A stretch of 64,000 bases of DNA from Symbiodinium natans (lineage: Eukaryota; Sar; Dinophyceae; Suessiales; Symbiodiniaceae). Location of the stretch: contig CAJNDS010001691.1 of NCBI GenBank assembly GCA_905221605.1, positions 368,040 through 432,039 of the forward strand, in the 5' to 3' direction. The first letter of the stretch is position 1, and each line of letters opens with the position of its first letter. The translations under genes and the position numbers were made by a program. The notes under the pieces are model-generated. The model did no database searches. It worked only from the letters and a program-made list of their open reading frames with translations, and was not told the origin of the DNA. This document shows, one piece after another, positions 19,800 through 28,553 of the stretch.

Positions 19800-19955
19800 C
19801 AGGGCACGTTTCGCGGGCATGTTTCGGGGTATGTTTCGGGGGTATGTTTCGGGTATGTTTCGCGGCATCATGAGCTACTTCACCTGCAATTTCGGGGTAT
19901 GCTACGGGGTATGTTTCTGGGGTATTTTTCGGGTTATGTTTCGCGGCTGTGCAAC
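19800..19955 (+). repeat. Minisatellite with GGTATGTTTCGGG unit
   Basis: About eight irregular units of 13-15 bases, split by a unique insert at about 19865-19895. Confidence 0.8.
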
Positions 19956-19998
19956 CCGTGTGCCCTTCTTAAACCTGGGCCCCCCCAAAATGGACAAA

Positions 19999-20187
19999 CC
20001 CAAATAGTTTTCGCATAGAATCCCCTTTAAAGGGCCTCCAAAAAAAACAGGGTACCCCCACTACTTGTCGGAGAAACCCCCCCACTTACCTCATGCATAC
20101 CCCCAAATAGAAATAGTCCAGAATCCCCGTTTTGGGAACCCCCCCCCCCCCAAGGGTACCCCCCTACTTTTCGGAGAAAGCCCCCGA
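19999..20187 (-). mobile_element. Two adjacent family D elements (minus orientation)
   Basis: Two right-type ends, GGGTACCCCCACTACTTGTC (about 20050) and GGGTACCCCCCTACTTTTCG (about 20154), are each followed by GGAGAAA and a C-run. These are the reverse complement of the family D terminal repeat. Each is preceded by the AGAATCCCC word seen inside other copies, so two copies lie head to tail. Confidence 0.55.
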
Positions 20188-20304
20188 GACTTAGCTGTTC
20201 CATCCGGGAGGCTGCGGAGGTCCCAGAGCCGATGGCCGTGTCGAGGCAAATGGAGTGGACGGCCGGAGACCGTTCGGTGCCTCGTTTTACCACGACTTGC
20301 TGTC

Positions 20305-20470
20305 AGAGCCACCCCCCAAAGAATGTAAAGCGTGCTCTTTTCCTTATGAGGGCAAGATAGGGATACTCTTTGCTGAAGAGCCACCCAAAAAATATGAAGC
20401 ATGTTCTTCCTTATAAGGGCAAGATAGGGATTCTTGATTTGATCTTTTTGGGGGGGTTCTTCAGCAAATA
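20305..20470. mobile_element. Family G element, copy 1, with a partial tandem copy
   Basis: TTTGCTGAAGAGCCACCC (about 20369) and GGGGGGTTCTTCAGCAAA (about 20452) are inverted ends of a 100-base element. Its inner word GGGCAAGATAGGGAT and preceding sequence are duplicated 72 bases upstream (20305-20366). Confidence 0.65.
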
Positions 20471-21194
20471 GTGGTATTTAAGGCCTTTGGGTCTAGGAAT
20501 TGAAGAGGCTGTCCCTTTGGGGTGGACCATTTCAAGCTGGGATTTCAGTTGGGGGGCTTCGGGTTCTGACGTGTCGGGTTTGGCGTGTAGGGCTCCAGTT
20601 CCAGACCAGGCACGTCACTCTCGCCCAATTGTGCTCTGGTGGGCATAACCCAACTACGCAGGATTTCGTTGTTGGGGCTTCAGGTTTACAATCAAGACCC
20701 CCAAGTGCTTAAGAAAAGAGTCTACGCGGCTCTCAGCCCACCTGCACCACCCCAAGCCCCCATCCAGCCCAAACCCAGGCTCCTGTATTTCTGTGATTCA
20801 TAAGGGAAGGGGGTTCAACGGGGTGTGCCTACTCCCTAACACTCCCTAACCTTCCCTAAGGTTCCCGAGGTACCTACCCCCCTTGAGCCCCCTCCCTCAA
20901 GAACCCCAAAATCAATCTATGCCTTCGAAGACTCCTGGAAACAATGGCAAGGGGACAGGCGCAGGGTGTGTGGCTTCACGAGCTTAAGATTCTGCCGAAC
21001 TTCGGCTTAGACAAGCTATGGGCCCGAAGCCCCTGATGCCCAACTAGGATGAACCTGATAGTTCCCAGGATTCTGAACCCGAAGGCGAACCCTCTGGGGT
21101 CCAAGAGAGGTGGGGGGGACTTCGTTTTCTCAAATGTTGTGAGATTCGCCGCCTTGAGCTTTTAGGATGTTCGCATGGCATGGTATGGCTTAAG
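20471..21194. other. Spacer, no gene
   Basis: Unique sequence apart from a family B element at 20797-20911. Confidence 0.5.
20797..20911. mobile_element. MITE-like element, family B, copy 3
   Basis: TTCATAAGGGAAGGGGGTTC is mirrored by GAGCCCCCTCCCTCAAGAAC. The inner ACTCCCTAAC and GGTTCCCGAGGTACC words match copies 1 and 2. Confidence 0.7.
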
Positions 21195-21332
21195 GCCCCC
21201 AAACCCTAAACCGTTAAACCCTAAACCGTAATATCAACCCTGAACCCTAAAACGCTGAACCCTGAACCCTGAACCCTAAACCCTAAACCCTGAACCCTGA
21301 AACCCTAAACCCTAAACCCTAACCTCCCCAAA
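21195..21332 (-). repeat. Degenerate telomere-type tract (CCCTAAA/CCCTGAA)n
   Basis: About eighteen units with many CCCTGAA and GTTAAACC variants, more diverged than most tracts here. Confidence 0.9.
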
Positions 21333-21466
21333 AGTGGCCTTCAAAGTTGGCGGCATCCAGAAGTCTGGCTTTCAACTGCATGATGGCCCAGGGCAGCTTC
21401 TGCAATCCCTATGCCTGCAGCTCTGGGGCTTGGGGGTGTAACCTGCTCTGAACGCCATTGAAAAGC

Positions 21467-21513
21467 TAACCCTAAGCCCTAAACCCTAAACCCTAAACCC
21501 TAAACCCTAAACC
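21467..21513 (-). repeat. Short telomere-type tract (CCCTAAA)n
   Basis: Six units. Confidence 0.93.
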
Positions 21514-21613
21514 GAAAGCTCCGGAGGATGGCGAGTTGAGAGTTGATGACCCCCCACAAATCGGCTCCTGGGGGCGGTTTGCTGAGCAAACCCGCCTTGA
21601 GCCTAGAGACCCG

Positions 21614-21728
21614 CAGGGTTTAGGGTTTTAGGGTTTAGGGTTTTAGGGTTTAGGGTTTAGGGTTTAAGTTTTAGGGTTTAGGGTATAGGGTATAGGGTTT
21701 AGGGTTTAGGGTTTAGGGTTTAGGGTTT
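21614..21728 (+). repeat. Telomere-type tract, mixed TTTAGGG and TTTTAGGG
   Basis: About fifteen units with TATAGGG and TTTTAGGG variants. Confidence 0.93.
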
Positions 21729-21951
21729 TGGCTTGCTTGCAAACGCCATGGCTTCCAACTCACGCAAACACGTTTTGGGGCTAAGCGCTTCTTACTTCTG
21801 ACGTTGGGACTTGGGTAGCTTCCAAACTTCGTTAGCGTTTTCAACTCGGAACAGGCCCATTGCAGGGTCTTGTGCGCATTCTTGCTCAACTGCTACAACC
21901 TGAACCACACCTGCCGCCTGCAAGTTGCTTTGAGGTCCAAACACCTGAACC

Positions 21952-22195
21952 GTAAACCCTAAACCCTAAACCCTAAACCCTACACCCTACACCCTACACC
22001 CTAAACCCTAAACCCTAAAACCTCCAGGGCCCAACAAGTCTCTGAACCTCCCTACACCTCAGCCCGAGACAAAAAGCACTGACCCCCAAATCCTGAAAGC
22101 CACTGAAGCCCTAAAACCCCAAACCCCAAACCCCAAACCCGAAAACCCTAAACTCCAAACCCTAAACCCTAAACCCTGAACCCTGAACCCTAGTA
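21952..22195 (-). repeat. Two telomere-type tracts with an 86-base spacer
   Basis: Tracts at 21952-22022 (with four CCCTACA units) and 22109-22195 (CCCCAAA then CCCTAAA then CCCTGAA), in the same orientation. Confidence 0.92.
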
Positions 22196-22296
22196 GGGCG
22201 AAGTTGTGAAAGTTCACCCCGTTGCCACCCTGACATGCCTGGCAGGGCCTGGCGAAAAGGACGCCTCGGGAGCGAACTCTCCCGTTTCGGGACTCT

Positions 22297-22591
22297 GAGG
22301 GTTGGGGTTTCAAGTTTCGGGGTTCAGGGTGTAGGGTTTAGGGTTTAGGGTTTAGGGTTTAGGGTTTAGGGTTTAGGGTCCTACGCAGTAAACTACGTGA
22401 AGCCTCTGCAACAAACAATGCTTGGGGATTCGATTGGGTGTGGGACTTCAAGGTTCAAAGTTTAAGGCTCAGCTGTCAAGGGTTTAGGGTTTAGGGTTTA
22501 GGGTTTGGGGTTTGGGGTTTGGGGTTTGGGGTTTGGGGTATGGGGTTTAGGGTTTAGGGTGTAGGGTTTAGGGTTAGGGATAGGGTTTAGG
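22297..22591 (+). repeat. Two telomere-type tracts with a 100-base spacer
   Basis: Tracts at 22297-22379 and 22480-22591. The second contains five TTTGGGG units. Confidence 0.93.
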
Positions 22592-22717
22592 AGGGGCATT
22601 CCATGCGCAGCGTGGGTTTGGGCGGGCGCGCGTTCGAATTTCAACCCTGAGTCCGCCTCTTGCGACATCCCCGAAGTCCGCCCCATTACTTTTGAGTCTC
22701 GCTCTTGATTGCGACAC

Positions 22718-22746
22718 CCCAAACCCCAAACCCTAAACCCTAAACC
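22718..22746 (-). repeat. Short telomere-type tract
   Basis: Four units, CCCCAAA then CCCTAAA. Confidence 0.85.
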
Positions 22747-22846
22747 ATGCTCCAAGTTGGCAGGCACTGTTCAAAAGCCGTCCTTCCCCTCAAGGTTCAA
22801 CTGGTCGGCTCTGCAAGGTACAGGGGTTCACAGGTTGTTGCAAAAC

Positions 22847-22957
22847 GGTTTAGGGTTTAGGGTTTAGGAGGGTTTAGGGCTTAGGGTTTAGGGTTTAGGG
22901 TTTAGGGTTTAGGGTTTAGGGTTTAGGGTTTAGGGTTTAGGGTTTAGGGTTTAGGGA
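22847..22957 (+). repeat. Telomere-type array (TTTAGGG)n
   Basis: About fifteen units with one TTTAGGA interruption. Left partner of the oppositely oriented tract at 23097. Confidence 0.96.
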
Positions 22958-22967
22958 CCCTAGACCA

Positions 22968-23079
22968 CTTGGTAGCCCAGGAACCATGGTGTAGTAAGGG
23001 CCCCCCTTGTTTTGGGGTTACTGTCTAAGGGAACCTTGAACCAAAAACGGGAAAAGGGCACCACTGAGCTACCAAGACC
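22968..23079. mobile_element. MITE-like inverted-repeat element, family F
   Basis: CTTGGTAGCCCAGGAACCA at the left and GGGCACCACTGAGCTACCAAG at the right are inverted repeats around about 75 bases. Only one copy was seen. It lies between a TTTAGGG array and a CCCTAAA tract. Confidence 0.5.
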
Positions 23080-23096
23080 ATCATCCCCAGAATCCA

Positions 23097-23166
23097 AAAC
23101 CCTAAACCCTAAACCCTAAACCCCAAAACCCCAAACCCCAAACCCTAAACCCTAAACCCTAAACCA
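23097..23166 (-). repeat. Telomere-type tract (CCCTAAA)n
   Basis: About ten units, with a central CCCCAAA block. Confidence 0.95.
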
Positions 23167-23861
23167 ATCCACACTGCCAGTCAATGACACCCACGGGTCG
23201 GCTTCCTATTCTCGCCCAGCGCCTGCGCTGGTGGTGGGAGGCGTCAAAACCTGCGCCGCCAGTACACCTAAACACACACAGTTGGCAACCTAAAACCATC
23301 CGAAACCCTCAATCAACAGCCGCGTTTTGCCCAAACACTGCTCGCAGAGCTGCGGGAGTCTCAGTGGCTCTTAGACCATGTACAATCGTCAAAAGAACTG
23401 CCCACACACTTTCAAGAACTATGCTGAACAGCATCCACAAAAAGATCCTAAACAGCTTAGACCAACGCAAAGAAGAGGCTCTACAACGCGACACGCTAGG
23501 TTCAGAGGGTAGAAGTCGGAAGCCCTCCATTTCCGGCCTATTCGGAATGCGCAGTCCATTCAGCCCTTCATACCTTGAACGTGGCTTCTTGTCGCTCTCG
23601 TGGTGGCTCCGAATCTCTGAGGCACCCGAAGGCGCGCTCGCTGCGAACCCCCGGCCGAAACCCACAGAAAGGTAAAACGAACAGCAATACCAAGAGTGCA
23701 ACAGCGAGCACAAAAACGAGAGAAAAGAGAGCGGGACTGGGTTCTGTGGCGTTTCTTCGTCAAGTTTGTTGTAGTCACTGACGATGTTGGACCCTAACGC
23801 AGACCTGATGCCAAAGCAGCCACACACATTCGTACGTACGAAATACATGCAGACATGCTTG
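23167..23861. other. Telomere-free 0.7 kb with opposed open frames
   Basis: A plus-strand frame of 163 codons (23184-23675) and a minus-strand frame of 179 codons (23309-23848) overlap. The minus frame contains a hydrophobic stretch (FRIFLWMLFSIVLESVWAVL) that could be a membrane segment. Neither has a recognised domain, and mutual overlap argues that at least one is chance. No gene is called. Confidence 0.3.
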
Positions 23862-25811
23862 CCCTAAACCCTAAACCCTAAACCCTAAACCCTGTATACC
23901 TCCTTGAATCCTGACTCTTGCACTCGGGTGCTCCACCGCGTTTGGGATGAAGCGATTGCAAGCTCTCTCCGAAGTGAGAAAAAGAGCCTATGCCATCACA
24001 ATGCCTACTCATCTCCCCCTGCCAGGACCTAACTAGGGATGTAGGGCTTACTCCTCGAAACCCAACACCCTGAGCCTTCTGAGCACCTTGGACTGAGGGC
24101 TTCGAATTCAAGGAACCGCCCCAAAGCCGAACGCCTGCCAAAGGCCTACGTCCTGAAGCACAAGCAAAGATGCGCTGCACGGCCGGCCATTTGCGATGCT
24201 TTTCCGCGAGAAAAAAATATCTTCTGTCATTTGTGATTGTCCGCGATTGTCCTCCTAAGTGCAAGTCCATCCTGCAGCGTGCGAAGGGCCGCGGGAGGCG
24301 AGATTGAGGATACTTTAGGGTTTAGAGTCTAGGGTTTAGGGTTTCGGGTTGAGGGTTCAGGCCAAGGAAGTGGAAGCCCTCATAGCTGCTTCTGACCCTT
24401 CTTGGTACATCTTAAGCAGTTCTAACTGTACTTATAACCCACTTACGGGCCCCTTAAGTGCCCTGATCAGGTTCTAGTTGACTACTGTGAACCTCCAGTA
24501 AGGCTCGAACACGCACCGAGCCCGTACAGTACTTCTGCAGCTTCAAAAAGCTCAATCCATGACGTTCCAGATTGAGGCAAAGTCAACAAGTCCAGGGAGG
24601 GTTTAGGGCCTCAACCTTTATCCAGGGTTCCGAGCGTGGCATCTTAAATTTGGGTCCCTTGTTGCATAACGAACATATACACTATATGTAGGAAGTTCGG
24701 ATCCCTTTCAGCAAGGGTCAGGTACCACACGTGGCACGAAGGGCCCATGATTCCAACCTTTTTATGTTAGGGTTCTGGAAGCTTGTTTCGGGCTTGCCTC
24801 CGAACATCTAGAAGCGGCCTTCTCACGCTGCAGGGCAGTATCCTTCCGGGATGTTCGCTAGCGGCTCCTCATGCGAAGTTGAAAGCTTTCAGACGTGTCC
24901 TTCGACTCGAAACCCTACGAACACGACGCCCTTTAGAACCGCAAACTTAAGATTAGGAAGCCCTGAAACAGATTGCACAAGCTTCGGTGCCCCAAAAACG
25001 CTCCCCCCCCCCTACTTTCCCGGCCTCCCCCCCCCCCCCGCCCTAAACCCTTAAGCACCTTGGTCAGTCTTAAGCACCTCGGTCAATCTTAAAGTCATGT
25101 TTGCCCTAAATGCTGCCTTGATGATGAGGGGTTCCGCTGACGCTTCGGGCTTCTGGGGTCTTTGCTCTTTTTTTAAATTCGTGACCAAGTGCGTCAGAGC
25201 CTGGGCTGTTGAGGTCATAAGGTTGAGGGTTTAGGGTTTTGGGGTTGAAGAATTAGGCTTGTGTAGGGCTGCAGGGTGGGTGAGCTGACATTTCCAGGCT
25301 GAGCGTTCATTGTTCCATAGGCTTTAGGGTATGCTGTCATCCTCAACCCTAAGCTGCACCCAAAGCTAAGTCCAAAAAAACACTGAGTCCGTCGGCTTGT
25401 GGGAATACATGGGGGTCGTGGAGATTCCAGAGGCTGGAGATTGCAAGAGGAGCAGGTAGCCCTAAACCCAAAAGAGATCAAGCGGCAGAGCCGCACATGC
25501 TCTTCACTGGAGACGGGGCAAAGTTGCCAAAACCAGACACAATGAATGCACTGACACCCTTTTACAAACCGGGCGACAACGCAAACCTGCCAAAACTGCC
25601 TAACCCTCATCAAAGTCGGCGAGACCCGTTTAACCAATGGCTTTCTCAGTCCCATCTCCTACAAGAATTCTGTAGCAGGTTCTGGCTTACCTCAGCTCCC
25701 GCTGCCCGACTAAAGCCCAATACCTAAACCCCCTCTTCGGAAAAGCTGAGGTCTGCCAGGCTGGAAACAGTCATCTACTATGAAATGCAGAGCGCCGGGC
25801 CCCAGTTCCTC
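23862..25811. other. Mainly unique 1.9 kb, no recognised gene
   Basis: Tracts at 23862-23894 (minus) and 24313-24361 (plus) and a short one near 25221-25240. A family A fragment lies at 24425-24504, and a weak 70-base palindrome (GGTCCCTTGTTG ... CAGCAAGGGTC) at 24652-24722. C-runs lie at about 25003-25040. A 146-codon minus-strand frame at 25215-25655 ends in telomeric sequence and has no motif. Confidence 0.4.
24425..24504. mobile_element. Family A element fragment, copy 4
   Basis: TACTTATAACCCACTTACGG, CCCCTTAAGTGCCCTGATCA and the right end ACTGTGAACCTCCAGTA match the interior and right end of copies 2 and 6. The left end is missing. Confidence 0.65.
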
Positions 25812-25963
25812 TAAACCCTAAACCCTAAACCCTGAACTCTAAACCGGGCTGTCGGGTGTCAGGGTGTCAGGGTGTCAGGGTGTCAGGGTGTCAGGGTGTC
25901 AGGGTGTCAGGGTGTCAGGGTGTCAGGGTGTCGGGGTGTCAGGGTTTAGGGTTTAGGGTACTG
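25812..25963 (+). repeat. (TGTCAGGG)n array between telomeric units
   Basis: A short CCCTAAA tract (25812-25845) is followed by about eleven perfect 8-base TGTCAGGG units (25855-25945), one with C to G, ending in two TTTAGGG units. The unit keeps the AGGG core, so a telomeric origin is plausible. Confidence 0.93.
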
Positions 25964-26103
25964 TTTTCGGTCACAAGGCTTCACTCCCGCACTCAAAGAG
26001 TGCTATAGGGCCCGGCCTCGCACTGTCTTGCAAGCAGCCTTGCTCGTCGGCATGCTGCGATTCTGTCCGCAAAGTGTTCGCGAGACTTCCCTAACAAACC
26101 GCA

Positions 26104-26185
26104 CCCTAAATAAACCCTAAACCCTAAACCCTAAACCCTAAACCCTAAACCCTAAACCCTAAACCCTAAACCCTAAACCCTAACC
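26104..26185 (-). repeat. Telomere-type array (CCCTAAA)n
   Basis: Eleven perfect units after an AATAAACC start. Confidence 0.96.
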
Positions 26186-26547
26186 TACATCCATCCTGAG
26201 CCCCCAAAAGCCTGAAGATCTCTCACCCTTCAGACCCTCGAAGCCCCAGATCTGAAATGCGGGGGGAGCCAGCTACAGCCCGCCAGCCGGCAATCACTCT
26301 GATCGCCGGCCGCGCCGGGCTGTCAGAAGCCACGACAAATTATCACCCTGGCAAGGCGCTCCCTTCAAAATCCGACGTGGGTAATACTCGAAAATGTACA
26401 TGGCGCCGCTTCGCCCTGGCGCACGTCCGCATAACCCTAAACCCTAAACCCGGTCAAAGGGTAGTGAGCGTGATCTTGGTACCTTGGGGCATGTCCTCAG
26501 ACTTACAGCACGCTCATCCGGACCAAGCCCTGCACCCCCCCAACGCG
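26186..26547. other. Spacer, no gene
   Basis: Unique sequence with a three-unit tract at 26431-26452. The open frame at 26257-26556 runs through both telomeric edges and shows no motif. Confidence 0.45.
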
Positions 26548-26704
26548 AAACCCTAAACCCCAAACCCTAAACCCTAAACCCAAAAGCCTAAACCCTTCAA
26601 GGGTTCAGGGTTTAGGGTTTAAGGTTCAGGGTTCAGGGTTCAGGGTTCAGGGTTTAGGGTTTAGGGTTTAGGGTTTTGGGGTTTAAGGGTTTAGGGTTTA
26701 GGGA
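26548..26704. repeat. Back-to-back telomeric tracts, CCCTAAA then TTTAGGG
   Basis: CCCTAAA units (26548-26590) turn into TTCAGGG and TTTAGGG units (26601-26704) through the small palindrome AACCCTTCAAGGGTT. The order is the reverse of an end-to-end telomere fusion. Confidence 0.92.
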
Positions 26705-26838
26705 ACCTTGGGCAGGTCATCAATGCACCGTGAAGGATGCAACCCAGGGCCTAGGTCGCAAAGAGCCTAAGTCGCCTAAGCCGCCGAAGCCCCCGCCTAA
26801 AGGGCCTCCAACCCAAAAAACGCACACCACAGCGTGCG

Positions 26839-26842
<4 letters not shown>

Positions 26843-26882
<40 letters not shown>

Positions 26883-26930
26883 AAGGGCGGGCGGGCGGAC
26901 GGACGGACAGAGACACACACAGAGACACTT
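26843..26930. repeat. (CA)n with GGAC and GAGACACA repeats
   Basis: Eighteen CA units, then GGGC/GGAC words, then GAGACACA words. Confidence 0.92.
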
Positions 26931-26980
26931 ACCCACGCTCATTCTCACTCTCACTCTCAACACCGTTTTTCCCCAGATTT

Positions 26981-27182
26981 TGAGGGTTTAGGGTTTAGGA
27001 TTTAGGGTTTAGGGTTTAGGGTTTAGGGTTTAGGGTTTAGGGTTTAGGGTTTAGGGTTTAGGGTTTAGGGTTTAGGGTTTAGGTGTTAGGGTTTAGGTTT
27101 TAGGGTTTAGGGTTTAGGGTTTAGGGTTTAGGGTTTAGGGTTTAGGGTTTAGGGTTTAGGGTTTAGGGTTTAGGGTTTGGGG
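26981..27182 (+). repeat. Long telomere-type array (TTTAGGG)n
   Basis: About 28 units with single TTTAGGA, GTTAGGG and TTTTAGGG variants. Confidence 0.97.
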
Positions 27183-27321
27183 CGTAGTTCACAGCTCAGG
27201 TACTAGCATGGCAAAGCCTCGCGCCAGGGCACAGCAGCATGGCACGGCTGGACACGTGAAACCTGGGTTCTCAAAAAGGTTCTCGGGCCCTGGCCTGCAA
27301 AGACTTCAGTGATCCTTCCAT

Positions 27322-27390
27322 GGGGTTTAGGGTTTAGGGTTTAGGGTTTAGGGTTTAGGGTTTAGGGTTTAGGGTTTAGGGTTTAGGGTT
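27322..27390 (+). repeat. Telomere-type tract (TTTAGGG)n
   Basis: Ten units. The 7-base word TTCAGTG occurs on both sides (27308, 27397), which may be chance. Confidence 0.95.
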
Positions 27391-27638
27391 CTGGGTTCAG
27401 TGGTTTATCTCTGACCAAACCCTGACAGGTGCTGCACGATGATGATCAAACATCTTCTGCTTCTCATTCAACATGAGCAGCATAAGCTACCGACCCCTCA
27501 AACGTTGACTCATCACAGGGTCATGCAATGCATAATGAGGTTAAAACGATGCTTGAAGCCAATGTATTTGCCAAGGAAGTGTGTTCTTACCATCGATTAT
27601 GCACGGCTCGAAAGTGAAAAACCTCTGTCCATTCGAAT
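27391..27638. other. Spacer, no recognised gene
   Basis: A 77-codon plus-strand frame (27439-27672) runs into the family D element. Not recognised. Confidence 0.35.
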
Positions 27639-27772
27639 ATGGGGGCTTACGAAGATAGGGGACCTAAAATAGGCCCCCAAGTAGTAGGACTCCCTGAAAA
27701 CTAAGACCCCAATAAGGTACCCCCCCTAATCTCGTAAACCCTAAACCCTAAACCCTAAATTCTGAACCCCCA
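27639..27772. mobile_element. Family D element, copy 2, with a telomeric tract inside its right terminal repeat
   Basis: The left end ATATGGGGGCTTACGA is clear. The right end reads GGTACCCCCCCTAATCTCGT then AAACCC, followed by four CCCTAAA units (27735-27762) and then ACCCCCATAT, the rest of the terminal repeat. Removing the tract would restore an end that mirrors the left one. The break falls in the word GGGTTTACGA when read on the minus strand. Confidence 0.7.
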
Positions 27773-27909
27773 TATCTCTTGCCTCCAGGAACACCTTTGA
27801 ACCAGCACCCGCAATCGTAGCTGTGGCCCCATGCCAGAAGCCTCATACAAGAGAGGTCGCGGTTTTCTCGACTCATGGCACCTCCTCCCGCCCCTGCGGA
27901 TCAGAATCT

Positions 27910-28011
27910 TTAGGGTTTAGGGTTCAGGGTTCAGGGTTTAGGGTTTAGGGTTTAGGGTTTAGGGTTTAGGGTTTAGGGTTTAGGGTTTAGGGTTTAGGGT
28001 TTAGGGTTAGG
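27910..28011 (+). repeat. Telomere-type array (TTTAGGG)n
   Basis: Fourteen units, two of them TTCAGGG. Confidence 0.97.
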
Positions 28012-28186
28012 ACGCTTCATCTTCATCTTGATGTCCCGATGTCTGCCGGGTGTCCTTAACCTTGAGAACACCGCAATGTCAATCTAACACCCTAAACAAC
28101 TAACCCCAGGCCTCGACCCCTCAACACCAAGACCCTCCGTGTTTAGCCTGTGGCTTTAGGGGTTTGGGCTTCTGCACCCCGGAGGA

Positions 28187-28274
28187 ACCTAGGATTTAAA
28201 AGTGTACCCTTTTTTTGGTGTTAAGGGGATTCTAAGGGAATCCCAGCCCTAAAAAAAGGAACTAAGGGTCCTAG
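28187..28274. mobile_element. Diverged family D-like palindrome
   Basis: CCTAGGATTTAAAAGTGTACC and the inverted AAGGGTCCTAGG bound an 88-base element. The interior (TTTTTTTGG, GGGGATTCTAAGGGAATCCC) resembles family D. Assignment to the family is tentative. Confidence 0.5.
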
Positions 28275-28382
28275 GCTTACGATGACAGGCAACTACTACG
28301 AGGCGGAGGCGTTCCATGCCTGGGCGTCGCAACTTGCACACGTGGCTGCTTGGAGAGGACGGGCGCAACAGATCAAGGCAAT

Positions 28383-28553
28383 TAGGGTTTAGGGCTTAGG
28401 GCTTAGGGCTTAGGGTTTGGGGTTTGGGGTTTGGGGTTTAGGGTTTAGGGCTTAGGGCTTAGGGCTCAGGGCTTAGGGTTTGGGGTTTGGGGTTTGGGGT
28501 TTAGGGTTTAGGGTTTAGGGTTTAGGGTTTAGGGTTGAGGGTTGAGGGTTGAG
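28383..28553 (+). repeat. Telomere-type array, mixed GCTTAGG, TTTGGGG and TTTAGGG
   Basis: About 24 units. The same succession (GCTTAGG block, TTTGGGG block, TTTAGGG) occurs twice, which suggests an internal duplication of about 70 bases. Confidence 0.94.

Noticed and set aside
23184-23848. Opposed frames of 163 and 179 codons
   Set aside because: They overlap each other almost completely, no domain is recognisable and no codon or splice evidence favours one. Described as a region, not a gene.
24652-24722. Palindrome GGTCCCTTGTTG ... CAGCAAGGGTC as a further MITE
   Set aside because: Short arms, single copy; noted in the region description only.
27300-27405. TTCAGTG on both sides of a telomeric tract as a target-site duplication
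   Set aside because: Only seven bases, not adjacent to the tract edges, and not repeated at other tracts.
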